Assembly: GCF_900105165.1 (NCBI RefSeq)
Contig: NZ_LT629740.1
Coordinates: 3,720,001 to 3,784,000 of the forward strand
From: Mucilaginibacter mallensis
GTDB lineage: Bacteria; Bacteroidota; Bacteroidia; Sphingobacteriales; Sphingobacteriaceae
Reading direction: 5' to 3'
DNA: 64,000 nucleotides
Shown one piece after another: positions 18,170-28,500 of the stretch (position 1 is the first letter of the stretch; the number at the start of each line of letters is the position of its first letter). The notes under the pieces are model-generated. The model ran no database searches. It saw only the letters and a list, made by a program, of their open reading frames with translations, and was not told where the DNA came from. The position numbers and the translations under genes were made by a program.

Positions 18170-20446
18170 TTATTTTTCATCTGATAAGGAAAATGGAACA
18201 TCGGCTGGTTTAATTCCCCTTGCTTTATTCGGTTTAGCTGCCATGTCCATATCGATAACCGCGCCCTGTAATAATGACGAATGGCCCACCCAGTTCAAAT
18301 CATATAATTTGCCATTATAGGTCATTGTATTCACGTATTTATTATCGGCACTATTTTTTGGTGCGTTAACTATTATCTTTTTGCCGTTCTCCAGGTTTAC
18401 TGTTATTTTTTTGAATAGTGGCGCACCCAGTACATACTGCGTACTAACCGGGCATACCGGGTAAAAACCTATTGCTGAAAACACGTACCATGCCGATGTT
18501 TGTCCGTTATCCTCATCACCGCAATAGCCATCAGGTGTTGCTCTATACATAAGGTTCATAGTTTCGCGTGCCCAGTATTGGGTTTTCCATGGTTCGCTGC
18601 CATAACCGTATAAATATATCATGTGCTGTATAGGCTGGTTACCATGCGCGTACTGGCCCATATCGGCTACCTGCATTTCACGGATCTCATGTATAGTTGT
18701 TCCGTAATAGCTGTCATCAAAAATTGGAGGTAGAGAAAATACAGAATCAAGCTTAGCTACAAACTTTTCCCGGCCACCCATCAGGTTCATTAGTCCCCGT
18801 ATATCCTGGAAAACTCCCCAGGTATAGTGCCAGCTGTTACCCTCAGTAAAAGCATCGCCCCATTTAAACGGATTAAAAGGTTTTTCAAATGAACCATCCT
18901 CATTTTTGCCCCGCATTAAACCGGTTTCCGGGTCGAACAGGTTTTTATAGTTCATGCTGCGCTGTTTGTAAATACCAATCTCTGATTCAGGCTTGCCAAG
19001 CGCCTTGCCTAAACTGTAAATGGCAAAATCATCATACGCATATTCCAGTGTACGGGCAGCATTTTCATTTATATTAACATTGTAAGGCACATAACCCAGT
19101 TTGTTATAGTACTCTACTCCCCTGCGGCCTGTGGCGTTTGGACCAGTATTGTTAGCACCATGCTTTAATGCCTCGAACAAAGTTTCAATATCATAACCAC
19201 GCGCGCCTTTTAAGTAAGCTTCGGCAACTACCGAGGCGGAATTGTTACCCACCATACAATCAGCATAACCCGGGCTCGACCACTCCGGCAACCAGCCGCC
19301 TTCTTTGTAATCGTTAACAAGCCCCTGCTGCATTTCTTTATTTATGGATGGATAAACCAGGTTAAGGAATGGATAAAGCGCTCTGAAAGTATCCCAGAAA
19401 CCGGTACCGGCAAACAGGTAACCCGGCATCACTTTGCCGTTAAACGGACTGTAATGTACTATCTGCTGCTTTGCATCAACCTCATACATCCTGTTCGGGA
19501 AGAAAAGCATGCGGTACAGGCACGAGTAAAATGTGCGCGTTTGATCGATGGTGCCACCCTCAACATTTACATGGTTTAAGGTTTTATTCCATACCGCTTT
19601 GGCTTTTTGTTCGGTAGCATCAAAGTTATCGTTACCCAGCTCGCGTTTTAAATTCAGTTCGGCCTGCTCAATGCTGATGAATGATGAAGCTACCCGAAGA
19701 TGCACCTGCTCGCCCTTTTTGGTTTTAAAGCTGACAACCGCGCTCGCGTGATCACCCTTATACTCTAACGTTCCTTTATTTTCCTTCAGGCTTTCCCATA
19801 CCGATGTTTGCTCAAAAGGCTTATCGATATAAATAACAAAGTAATCCTTAAAATTTTCAGGAACAGCGCCACTGTTTTTGGTGCTATAACCAATTATTTC
19901 CTGCTTACCGGGGATGATCTTTACATATGATCCCTTATCAAAAGCATCGATAATGATATGTGAGCTATCGCTTTTCGGAAAAGTAAGCCTGAAGTTTGCC
20001 GCACGCTCAGTTGGAGTAATTTCGGTAGTGATATCGTAATCGGCCAGGTAAACGCTGTAGTAATAAGGTTTAGCCGTTTCAGCCTTGTGCGAAAACCAGC
20101 TGCCGCGATCATTTTCATCAAGTTTTAATGTGCCCGATTCAGGAAAAATGGAGAACATGCCATAATCATTCATCCATGGTGAGGGTTGATGGGTTTGCTT
20201 AAAGCCGCGTATCTTATCGGCATCATAGGTGTATTGCCAGCCATCGCCCATTTTACCGGTTTGCGGCGTCCAAAAATTCATGCCCCAGGGCACGGCTACG
20301 GCAGGATAAGTGTTGCCGTTTGACATGATGGGCTTTGATGCCGTTCCCATTAGCGGATTTATATAATCAACCAGGTTGGCATCTTTAACTTGTGCTAGTG
20401 TAATCAGGGGTAAAAAGGCTAGTGCCGTTAGAAGTGTTTTTTTCAT
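18170..20446 (-). CDS. GH92 alpha-mannosidase, secreted
   Basis: Calcium-dependent inverting exo-alpha-mannosidase of family GH92. Family signatures in order: DYINPLMGT, FKQTHQPSPWMNDYG, the Glu-containing TEGNSWHYTW (about residue 533), ADMGQYAHGNQPIQHM, and GDEDNGQTSAWYVFSAIGFY (about 638). The signal peptide ends at about 19 (TLAQ). I place the start at the ATG at 20446; the frame extends to a TTG at 20467, which would put charged residues before the signal peptide. Length 758 aa is usual. With the NahK-like kinase nearby, this suggests breakdown of a mannose-containing glycan, perhaps an N-glycan or mannan side chain. The linkage cleaved cannot be told from sequence alone. Confidence 0.93.
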   Translation of the reverse strand: MKKTLLTALAFLPLITLAQVKDANLVDYINPLMGTASKPIMSNGNTYPAVAVPWGMNFWTPQTGKMGDGWQYTYDADKIRGFKQTHQPSPWMNDYGMFSIFPESGTLKLDENDRGSWFSHKAETAKPYYYSVYLADYDITTEITPTERAANFRLTFPKSDSSHIIIDAFDKGSYVKIIPGKQEIIGYSTKNSGAVPENFKDYFVIYIDKPFEQTSVWESLKENKGTLEYKGDHASAVVSFKTKKGEQVHLRVASSFISIEQAELNLKRELGNDNFDATEQKAKAVWNKTLNHVNVEGGTIDQTRTFYSCLYRMLFFPNRMYEVDAKQQIVHYSPFNGKVMPGYLFAGTGFWDTFRALYPFLNLVYPSINKEMQQGLVNDYKEGGWLPEWSSPGYADCMVGNNSASVVAEAYLKGARGYDIETLFEALKHGANNTGPNATGRRGVEYYNKLGYVPYNVNINENAARTLEYAYDDFAIYSLGKALGKPESEIGIYKQRSMNYKNLFDPETGLMRGKNEDGSFEKPFNPFKWGDAFTEGNSWHYTWGVFQDIRGLMNLMGGREKFVAKLDSVFSLPPIFDDSYYGTTIHEIREMQVADMGQYAHGNQPIQHMIYLYGYGSEPWKTQYWARETMNLMYRATPDGYCGDEDNGQTSAWYVFSAIGFYPVCPVSTQYVLGAPLFKKITVNLENGKKIIVNAPKNSADNKYVNTMTYNGKLYDLNWVGHSSLLQGAVIDMDMAAKPNKARGIKPADVPFSLSDEK

Positions 20447-20548
20447 CAATAGTTTTTTTTCGGGCAAGCACCCTGTTGTATTATGTTATGTAAATTGTGA
20501 TAAAGCGGCGCTGGAATACGTGTAACAACAGGCCCAAAAGCAGTAAAC

Positions 20549-20575
20549 TCCCGTACATATTTTCTATGTACGGGA
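20549..20575 (-). terminator. Intercistronic hairpin between the unassigned GH-like gene and GH92 gene
   Basis: Arms 20549-20559 and 20565-20575 pair perfectly over 11 bp with a 5-nt loop. There is only a short T run after it on the minus strand, so it may be an attenuator or an RNA-processing hairpin rather than a full terminator. Confidence 0.5.
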
Positions 20576-20609
20576 AGTAAAACTACTACTAAACCAATTA
20601 TTAAAAAAA

Positions 20610-22787
20610 TTACCATTTTAAGTTCACCTTTATACCATCGGGAGTATTATCGAAGCCCATGTATAACGTATTTGTACTTTTATCCCACGATGTTTTCACA
20701 TCGGTTATTGTGTTACTGCTACTATCGGTAACAACAGTTTCTTTTGGTTGCGATGGTAACAGCACACGTACACTGTTCAATGTATTTTTAGGGCTTTTTG
20801 CCACGAATGAATAACTGCCAGGCTGTACCTGTTCATCATATATTCTTGATGCTGATGCCAGTACCTGGGGCTTGTTTTTATCTGCTACGCGACTAAGATC
20901 GTACAATAAAGATTGCTCGCCCGGATTTACAACTTTCTCAGTAAGTACCGATAACTGCGGATCAAAAAGATCAATAACAGGGCCCTTTACCGTATATGGC
21001 TTACTGTCATCATTCTCATCCATTACAGAGATAATATCATAAGGACCACGTTCAAGATATAAGCTGTTTTTATATGTTATTTTACCCGCATGGGCATCTT
21101 TTTCATAAGCTTGCTTTACCAGGCTGGTATAATCAGCATCACTGTTTGCCTGTAATACAAACTCCTTAGGGTTTTGCCTTACAATATAAACCATGCCCTT
21201 ACCAACTTTATACCCTTGTTTATTAACGCTGGTATCAATATGTAATAATTTAAACAGATGCTGTGATGGAGCAGTAAACTTATTGCCTTTTGTATCCCAC
21301 CATTCCATTACACTTTGGTATGGGTCATTATCGCGGCCGCAATAAATCAGTACACCGCCTTTTTTAACCCAATCGGCAATATATTGGTGCACCTCCGGGT
21401 TAGTTGGTTTCATGTTTGAGTAACTCATTACCAAAACCTTAATATTTTGCAGCGTTTGCGCATAAGCAAGGTTTTCCATATGTACGGTTTGCACCGGGAT
21501 ACCGCGTTTTAACAGCGGTAGCGTTTGTCCGTAAAAATTAGAGAATTGCGGATCCTCAAAACCATTATGCGTTGGAAAACGCTGAAACATTAATGAATTG
21601 CTCATTAGCACCCCAATACTATTCACCCCAGTTACCTTATTCGGTGATAATGGCATTTGATTCAGCACATTGATCATGATCTGCATTTGTGTTGAGTAAG
21701 ACTTAGGTATCAGCACGCTCGAATCGCTGTATGCCACTTTATACGGGCGGGTATAGATACGCTCGGGCCATGGCATTACCTCATAATTATCAATCGTGGG
21801 GTATAGTATTTCAGCGGTGAATGTAGCTTCGTAGTTTTTGCGATAGTCGGCCCAGTCACGTGGCCAATCCTCTATCGGGTCGGTTAAAAAGAATAATTTC
21901 CTCCCTGTTGGCGCGGTCATTGATACCATTGAGCCATATTCAAGAAAAGCATTTTCAAATACCCTCTCTTTTCGCTGACCGTTGAAATAAGTCGGCTCGC
22001 GCGAAGTGCCTGTCCAAACCTGGGCTATGTAACCGTCAATACCAGGCAACGATGCCAAACTAGCTTCAGGGCTCACAATTTGCCATGAAGAATAGTTTAC
22101 CAGCGAATGCGTTGCTATATAAACCTTCACATCCTTGCCCTTACTTTTGCCGTACTCCTTGGCATAATTTGAAACCTGTTTTATGGCATTATAAAATAGC
22201 TGGTATTTTAATTTGCTCGACAGGTAGGTATTCTCTGCCGATGCATCCTGCGGACGCCAAGGGAACCCGTAATATTTTTGCCATTCTTCTTTAAACGGCT
22301 GACTATAACCCGCTCGTGCCCAAAACTCGGGCTCTTCTAAAAATATGGTAGTTATACCGGCATCAATCACCCTTTTTACCACCGCGGTTTTCATGTACTC
22401 AATAAACGACTGTACCGGAACTACATAAGGCATGTTTTTGCCATGAAAAATAGTATCGCCTTTTTGTGTTACCTGCCCTATTCCCAGGTGGTTTTTGCCA
22501 TCCCATTTACCCAGAAAATAATCGAAATATGTACCCCATGCAATACCGGTCATAAAAGCGGTTTGGTAACCCCTATCGCGCCATGATTGTACGCGCTGTT
22601 CAAATGTTACGCCGGGGCGATCATTAGTACCGTATACAATCGCTACGTCTGATCGTACATCAATTTGGGGTATCCAGGGGCTACTGGTTTGGAAAGCTGT
22701 TTTTTGTCGACCGGTATCCGGGTTATTTTGCGCTAAACCAGCAAGTGAGATAGTTATTAAACTACAAAAAAGGGCAGTTTTTTTCAT
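20610..22787 (-). CDS. Secreted glycoside hydrolase-like protein, family not assigned
   Basis: I do not recognise a named family. Signal peptide 1-19 (GLAQ). Residues about 40-370 read like a (beta/alpha)8 barrel (RGYQTAFMTGIAWGTYFDYF, ITTIFLEEPEFWARAGY, DVKVYIATHSL, IDGYIAQVWTG), with Glu residues near 150 in the LEEPEF segment as candidate catalytic acids. Residues about 390-530 resemble a class-I glutamine-amidotransferase-like domain (VLVMSYSNMKPTNPEV, WVKKGGVLIYCG), an arrangement seen in GH42-type beta-galactosidases and related clan-A families. The C-terminal 150 residues look beta-rich. It lies in a SusC/SusD/GH92 operon after a terminator-like hairpin, so a glycan-cleaving role is likely, but the substrate is unknown. 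Confidence 0.6.
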   Translation of the reverse strand: MKKTALFCSLITISLAGLAQNNPDTGRQKTAFQTSSPWIPQIDVRSDVAIVYGTNDRPGVTFEQRVQSWRDRGYQTAFMTGIAWGTYFDYFLGKWDGKNHLGIGQVTQKGDTIFHGKNMPYVVPVQSFIEYMKTAVVKRVIDAGITTIFLEEPEFWARAGYSQPFKEEWQKYYGFPWRPQDASAENTYLSSKLKYQLFYNAIKQVSNYAKEYGKSKGKDVKVYIATHSLVNYSSWQIVSPEASLASLPGIDGYIAQVWTGTSREPTYFNGQRKERVFENAFLEYGSMVSMTAPTGRKLFFLTDPIEDWPRDWADYRKNYEATFTAEILYPTIDNYEVMPWPERIYTRPYKVAYSDSSVLIPKSYSTQMQIMINVLNQMPLSPNKVTGVNSIGVLMSNSLMFQRFPTHNGFEDPQFSNFYGQTLPLLKRGIPVQTVHMENLAYAQTLQNIKVLVMSYSNMKPTNPEVHQYIADWVKKGGVLIYCGRDNDPYQSVMEWWDTKGNKFTAPSQHLFKLLHIDTSVNKQGYKVGKGMVYIVRQNPKEFVLQANSDADYTSLVKQAYEKDAHAGKITYKNSLYLERGPYDIISVMDENDDSKPYTVKGPVIDLFDPQLSVLTEKVVNPGEQSLLYDLSRVADKNKPQVLASASRIYDEQVQPGSYSFVAKSPKNTLNSVRVLLPSQPKETVVTDSSSNTITDVKTSWDKSTNTLYMGFDNTPDGIKVNLKW

Positions 22788-22821
22788 GTAGATGCTTTAT
22801 TATTTCTATTATTTTATAAAA

Positions 22822-22844
22822 AAGGAGGGCTGTTAACCCTCCTT
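22822..22844 (-). terminator. Rho-independent terminator or attenuator after the SusC/SusD/DUF3823 genes
   Basis: A GC-rich 8-bp stem (arms 22822-22829 and 22837-22844, 7-nt loop) is followed on the minus strand by a T-rich tract. It lies 12 bp past the DUF3823 stop and 35 bp before the next gene, so it separates the uptake genes from the enzyme genes. Confidence 0.8.
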
Positions 22845-22855
22845 ATAAATTATGA

Positions 22856-23611
22856 TCACGGATATTTTGCAGACATTGGGGCATTGTAGTTATACTCATC
22901 AAGCCCGGCATTGATCCTTGCGCCAACACGGAAATATACATCCTGCGCCGGCATTGCGCCGCCGGTAGTGGTAATGGTTATAACCTGGCCCAGTAACGCG
23001 GTACCGGTTGAACCACCATATGAAACCAGTTTTGAGTACCTTGGGTCGTAATTATTATTGCCATCGTACTGTGTGTTGCTTACATACAGGTTAATATCGG
23101 TTATATCCTGCTGGTAGTTCGCATTGCTGGTACCGCGGGTAATTTTAACCTGTACGGTAACTGTACTATCAGCATTAAACACCGGCTTACCTACCCATTC
23201 AACCCTTAAAAAAGGCTGAACTTTAAAGTTAAGCGTTGCCTTGCTTGTTAACTTAATAGTTTGGCTTGAGTCGGCTGTAACCGTACCGGTATTATCTGTA
23301 GTCACCAACGGTACAAACGGCCCTTCAACCGAAACCTTATAAGTTGCAGCAAATATTTTATCGTCGTTAAAAGTACCATCCTGCATCGATTGGAAATACT
23401 CAGGCGTAGGATTAGCGCTGTAACTAATCTCCAGCAATTTAACGCGTGTACCGCCGCCGCCAATTTCTGTTTGTACGGTAGCCCCTGTGCCCTCGTCAAT
23501 TGTGCTGCCGTTTATGGTATCGGATGGCGCGGGGTAATTATCAATTTTGCTGCACGAATTGCCGGCAATAACTGCCAGACAGAATGCTGTATAATAGAAT
23601 AGCTTTTTCAT
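22856..23611 (-). CDS. DUF3823 (SusE-like position) surface lipoprotein
   Basis: Lipoprotein with signal peptide and lipobox GNSC (Cys about 20). Two beta-sandwich parts correspond to DUF3823 N (about 35-125; VKLLEISY then YFQSMQDGTFNDDKIFAATY) and DUF3823 C (about 130-245; LRVEWVGKPVFNADSTV then NLYVSNTQYDGNNNYD). Such proteins follow susD and probably help bind glycan at the cell surface. It begins 10 bp after the susD stop, so it belongs to the same transcript. Confidence 0.82.
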   Translation of the reverse strand: MKKLFYYTAFCLAVIAGNSCSKIDNYPAPSDTINGSTIDEGTGATVQTEIGGGGTRVKLLEISYSANPTPEYFQSMQDGTFNDDKIFAATYKVSVEGPFVPLVTTDNTGTVTADSSQTIKLTSKATLNFKVQPFLRVEWVGKPVFNADSTVTVQVKITRGTSNANYQQDITDINLYVSNTQYDGNNNYDPRYSKLVSYGGSTGTALLGQVITITTTGGAMPAQDVYFRVGARINAGLDEYNYNAPMSAKYP

Positions 23612-23621
23612 CTTTAATATA

Positions 23622-25559
23622 TTAATAACCTGGGTTTTGAACTAAGTTTGGACTCTTTGATATAGCGCCCTGCGGTATTTGCTCATAGTACCATCTTGGG
23701 TCGTAGGTGTAAACATCGTTACGCTCATCTGTACGTGCATCAAAGAAATATTTGCCTGCTTGTGCTGAATAGAATGGCATCAGGATACGGTATATGGTTC
23801 CGTTTTGTTCTTTTGAGAATGTTCTCCATCTTTTCAAATCCCAATAGGTTTTATTCTCAAACGCCAGTTCTTTTCTTCTTTCAATACGAACAGTATCAAT
23901 GGTCATTGATCCGGCACTTGTTAACAATGTTGCACCAGCCCTTGAACGTATTTGGTTGATGATAGTAAAGGCATCCTGCGAATAATTAGTAGCACCGCTT
24001 TGACCCGCGCTGTTCAATTCAAAAGCTGCTTCAGCACGGTTCAGTAACACTTCGGCATAACGCATCTCTATCCATGTTTGGGTTTCGTTATTTTCCAGCA
24101 CCTGTGATGTTGGTAAATTAGGATTTAACCATTTACGTACCGAGAAGCCTGAAATTGCGCAGGTTTGGTCGCCTGTAAAAATGCCGCTCAAACCGGCAGG
24201 GTTCATTAATGTTCCATCAGGTAATTTGTAGGCCGTTTGTGATGCGGTAGCTGATACAACAAGATTTGTAAGCGGGTACTGAGATCTTGAACCGGCTGGT
24301 AATAGCGGACTTATACCACCTGCAGATGGACCGGTATATATAGCACGTTGTATATCTATACTTTGCCCTTTAAATACATCGCCCGGCAATATAACTGTAG
24401 CGCGCAGCCTTGGTTCTGCGTTAGCAAACAAGTCCATAGTGTTGCTGAACAGAAGGTAATGACCGCTCGCATCAAGGTTTTGAATAGTACCATTTGAGTT
24501 CTTCGGTATACCATCAAACATCTCCACAAAATCAAGGGTTGGGTTTACTTCAGATGAATAACCATTTGGCCCGATCAGCTGGCGTGGCACGTTGTAGGCA
24601 TCATAACCGTGCACCGAGTTTGGATACTGGTATTCCCTTACAAATATGCTTTCGCTGCTTCCCGCATCTGAGAACAGGTTCACAAAATTCTGGTACTGTG
24701 CTGTTTTATCAGTGGCCGACCATGATTTTAAATACAGGCTATAAACACCGTCAAGCGTTTTAGCGGCATTATATGCTTTCAGGAAATAACCGTTGGCAGC
24801 GCTGGATGGTATACCGCAAAGCTGATTCTTTTGACCATCAAATAAAGTGGTGGTATTGTATTTGGCAATGGTGCCCGCATACAGCATCGCCCTTGATTCA
24901 AATGCTGCTGCAACATATTTATTTGCACGGCTGCCATCAGCCTCATCAGTATTTACCGCAGGTAAGTTAGCAATAGCGAAATCAAAATCGCTGGCTACCT
25001 GGTCCCAAACAGCTTGCTCTGATGAGCGGGGTATCTGCAATTCATCGGTACTTGTACCTACTGTGTAGTTCAGGGTTTTGTTAACGAGGGGCACGCCGCC
25101 AAAGCGTTTCACCAATCCAAAATAAGTCATGCCACGCACAAAATAGGCTTCGCCTAGCCAGGCATTTACCTGAGCCGTACTGAAATTACTTGCATATGAG
25201 GGTAACGTTTGAATAAAGTAATCGCAATCACGAATGGTTGTATATGAGCCACCCCATATATCCCAATTCCAGCCGCCGAAGTTCTCCTGCATAGAGCTTG
25301 TTTGGTCGCGGCTAAGGGCTTCACCTGTTGTAGCCGGTGTTGGGCTGATGATCCAGAAAAAATTCAACCCACGCTGAGGTGAATACCTGAAATCCTCAAT
25401 AGGCAACTCACTGTAAAGGCGTGCCATATAGGCTTGTATACCCGCTGGGGTAGAAAATACGTCAGGGTCCTGGATGATATTTTTTGGTGGTATATCCAGC
25501 TTTCTGCAAGCCGTTAAACACACAAATAATGTTAATAATATATAGTTATATTTTTTCAT
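23622..25559 (-). CDS. SusD/RagB-family glycan-binding lipoprotein
   Basis: Surface glycan-binding partner of the SusC encoded just upstream. The lipobox is LTAC at about residue 17. Typical SusD segments include GIQAYMARLY, AYFVRGMTYFGLVKRFGGVPL, EMRYAEVLLNRAEAAFEL and ERRKELAFENKTYWDLKRW. I use the ATG at 25559 (645 aa); the frame can be extended four codons to a TTG at 25571 that abuts the susC stop, which is less likely. Length is at the long end for SusD proteins. Confidence 0.93.
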   Translation of the reverse strand: MKKYNYILLTLFVCLTACRKLDIPPKNIIQDPDVFSTPAGIQAYMARLYSELPIEDFRYSPQRGLNFFWIISPTPATTGEALSRDQTSSMQENFGGWNWDIWGGSYTTIRDCDYFIQTLPSYASNFSTAQVNAWLGEAYFVRGMTYFGLVKRFGGVPLVNKTLNYTVGTSTDELQIPRSSEQAVWDQVASDFDFAIANLPAVNTDEADGSRANKYVAAAFESRAMLYAGTIAKYNTTTLFDGQKNQLCGIPSSAANGYFLKAYNAAKTLDGVYSLYLKSWSATDKTAQYQNFVNLFSDAGSSESIFVREYQYPNSVHGYDAYNVPRQLIGPNGYSSEVNPTLDFVEMFDGIPKNSNGTIQNLDASGHYLLFSNTMDLFANAEPRLRATVILPGDVFKGQSIDIQRAIYTGPSAGGISPLLPAGSRSQYPLTNLVVSATASQTAYKLPDGTLMNPAGLSGIFTGDQTCAISGFSVRKWLNPNLPTSQVLENNETQTWIEMRYAEVLLNRAEAAFELNSAGQSGATNYSQDAFTIINQIRSRAGATLLTSAGSMTIDTVRIERRKELAFENKTYWDLKRWRTFSKEQNGTIYRILMPFYSAQAGKYFFDARTDERNDVYTYDPRWYYEQIPQGAISKSPNLVQNPGY

Positions 25560-25571
25560 GATTTCTTTCAA

Positions 25572-28500
25572 TTAGAATTTAACATTTAAACCTACGTTGT
25601 ACAATTTATCAAGCGGGTACAAGTAGCCGTAAGTACCTGAAGGGTGTTCAGGATCAACATACTTAACATCGGTAATAGTAAACAGGTTATAGCCGTTTAC
25701 AAATACCCTTACCCCCTTAACTCCTATCTGTGATAAAAATTTATTAGGTAAATTATAGCCGATCTCTAAGCTCTTCAGCCTTAAGTAAGCAGCATTTTGA
25801 AAGTTAAATGTTGAATTGGTGTTGGCAGTAGTACCAGTGTAGGCAAAATGGCCCGGCACCCATACAGTATTTGGGTTGTACGGATCGGCATTAGGATCAG
25901 CCGGGTGATAATCGTTTAAAAATTGGGTTAACGCGCTGCCACCACCCCAAAGCGGGATGTTTAATTGCTCGATATATGAAACGCTGTACATGCTGGTTCC
26001 CTGTAGCAGCATACTGATATCAAACCCATCGTATGAACCGCCTAAGGTAAGGCCGTAAGTAATTTTAGGCGTTGTTGGCAGGCCGTTAGGGTTACCGCCA
26101 TAAGCTATTGGGTGGTTATCATTACCATCAATCTGCCCGTCGCCGTTCCAATCCTGGTAAATGTAATCACCTACTACTGTGCCACGGTTTACATAAACAG
26201 GGCTGTTAACAATTTGACCGTAGTTTTGATATTGGCCTGCTCCGCTATATCCCCATTGTATACCCTGGTTTCTGTTGGCTTGATTATCTAACCAATCAAG
26301 GTAGGAGTTACCATGCTTAGATTCAGCATAGGTAGTGTTCATGGTATAGGCGAATGAGAAGGTACCTTTTACATTGTAATTGAATTTACCAATGTGATTA
26401 TGGTGGCTCACTTCAAAGTCAAAACCTTTGGTCCTGTCGCCGTTAATATTTTGCTCAGGCAGGGCTGCACCAAGTACATCAGGCACCTGCAATATTGAGG
26501 TTGCCAACAACCCTGTTCTATTACGTATAAAATAATCGAATGTAATACCTAACATGCCTTTCCACATGTCAAGATCAGCACCTACGTCAAAAGTATGCGA
26601 GGTTGACCACGTTACGTTTGGATTTGGCAAACCTGTGCTTTGTACTGCATTTACAAAATTATTACCAAATACCGCACCTGTAGGTAACTGGTTGTTTGAA
26701 CCATTTGCAGGATAATTATATCCGCTCAGGAACTGGTAAAACAAGGTACCATCATCACCCAAAACACCATATGATGCACGGAACTTTAAGTTATCAATAA
26801 ATGATAATGCCGATGAATTCTTCCAGAAGTCCTCATCAGATATACGCCATCCTACTGAACCTGAAGGGAAGAACCCTGATTTTTGGCCCGGTGCAAATTT
26901 TGAGGATTCGTCATTCCTGAAGCTAAATTCACCCAGGTATTTGCCATTATAATCATAAGTAACCCTGCCTACAAGTGAATTTGTGGCATAGTCGGACAAA
27001 CCATTGGAAGTTTGTGTTGCATTTTGATTAGCTGCATTACCGGCAATTATCTGGTCAACGGGTATAGCAAGCTGCCTGTATGCTTCAAAGTTATCAGCGC
27101 TTTGCTCATTACCTTCATAAAGTAGCAAGGCACTTAGGTTATGCTTGCCAAAAGAGTGCGCATAGTTTAATGAAAGCTGATCGGTATTTTGGGGATAATC
27201 ATAATACTGCCTTTGAACAAATGCAGGTGAATTGTTTAATGCTGCATTATAAGTTTGTGTTGCCGAATTATAGGTATACAGGTTGTATGATTGCTGGTAT
27301 AATTTATTGTTCTGTATCTGATCATTGTAGCTATACAAGCCTCTAAGGGTAAGCCCGTCAATAAAAGGCAGCCTGTAATCAATACTGATTGATCCGTTAA
27401 AGAACTTATTATTTTGAGTGCTGTACCCATTAATATTTGAGTTTTCATATGCTATAGGATTTCCCCCATCAACACTACCCTGCCATAAATACATGGGGTT
27501 GTTGTTAGCATAGAAGGTTTCAGTAGGCAATTCCCTCCATGTTTCCCTGGTAGTATACCAGAATGATTGAGCCGGAGAATTCTTTTGATCCATTATAGCA
27601 CTCATGTTTAAGTTAACCGTAATGTTCTTTCCTATTTTACTGGTAACATTTGAGCGCACATTATAACGTTTGTAGTTAAGATCGTTACTGGTTAATATCC
27701 CATCCTGATCGGTAAAGCCCGCGCTTAACAGGTATTGCGTATTTTCGGTTCCACCTGTTGCGGTTAGGTTATGCTGCTCCTGCATGGCTGATTTTTTGAA
27801 AACCGCATCGTACCAGTCAGTACTTTGTTTGGAGCCGTCAGCATAAGCAGCAAAATCCGCAGGGCCATAAATGATCCTGCCACCATTAGCCTGATGCTGT
27901 GATTGCTGATTAACAAGCGTCATGTATTGTGTAGCATCCACGGGCTTAGGTAAGCCTGATGGCACCTGTGAGCCAAATGTGCCTGAATAAGTAAGCTGAA
28001 GTGTGCCTGCCTTACCTTTTTTGGTGGTGATCAGGATAACACCGTTCGCTGCTTTAACACCATATACTGAAGCCGCAGCATCTTTTAGTACGGATACGCT
28101 TTCAATATCATTAGGATCAAGCCTGGTTAAAATATTACTTGAACCTACGCTATTATCGCCATTACCACCGGTAACACTGAAATCGGGCATTTCCACACCG
28201 TCAACAACGATTAACGGGTTACCCATTCCCCTTATGGAAATATTGTTGGCAAAATCACCTGGCTCAGCAGTATTTTGTACTACCTGTAAACCCGCAATTT
28301 TACCCGTAAGCATGTTTTCAACGTTCTCGTTTTTGGTAGTAACAATTTCAGCTGCATTGATAGATGTAACCGCGCTTGTTAAGGATACCTTTTTCTGCGT
28401 ACCGTAACCTACTACCACAACTTCATCAAGATTTGAGGATGCAGGGGCTAACTTTACAGTTATTGTTTGCTGATCGCCTACAACAACTTCTTTTTTGCCG

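Noticed and set aside
20447..20467. Upstream extension of the GH92 gene
   Set aside because: It begins with TTG and adds charged residues before a normal signal peptide; the ATG at 20446 is better.
25560..25571. Upstream extension of the second SusD gene
   Set aside because: It begins with TTG directly abutting the susC stop; the ATG at 25559 gives a standard lipoprotein signal.
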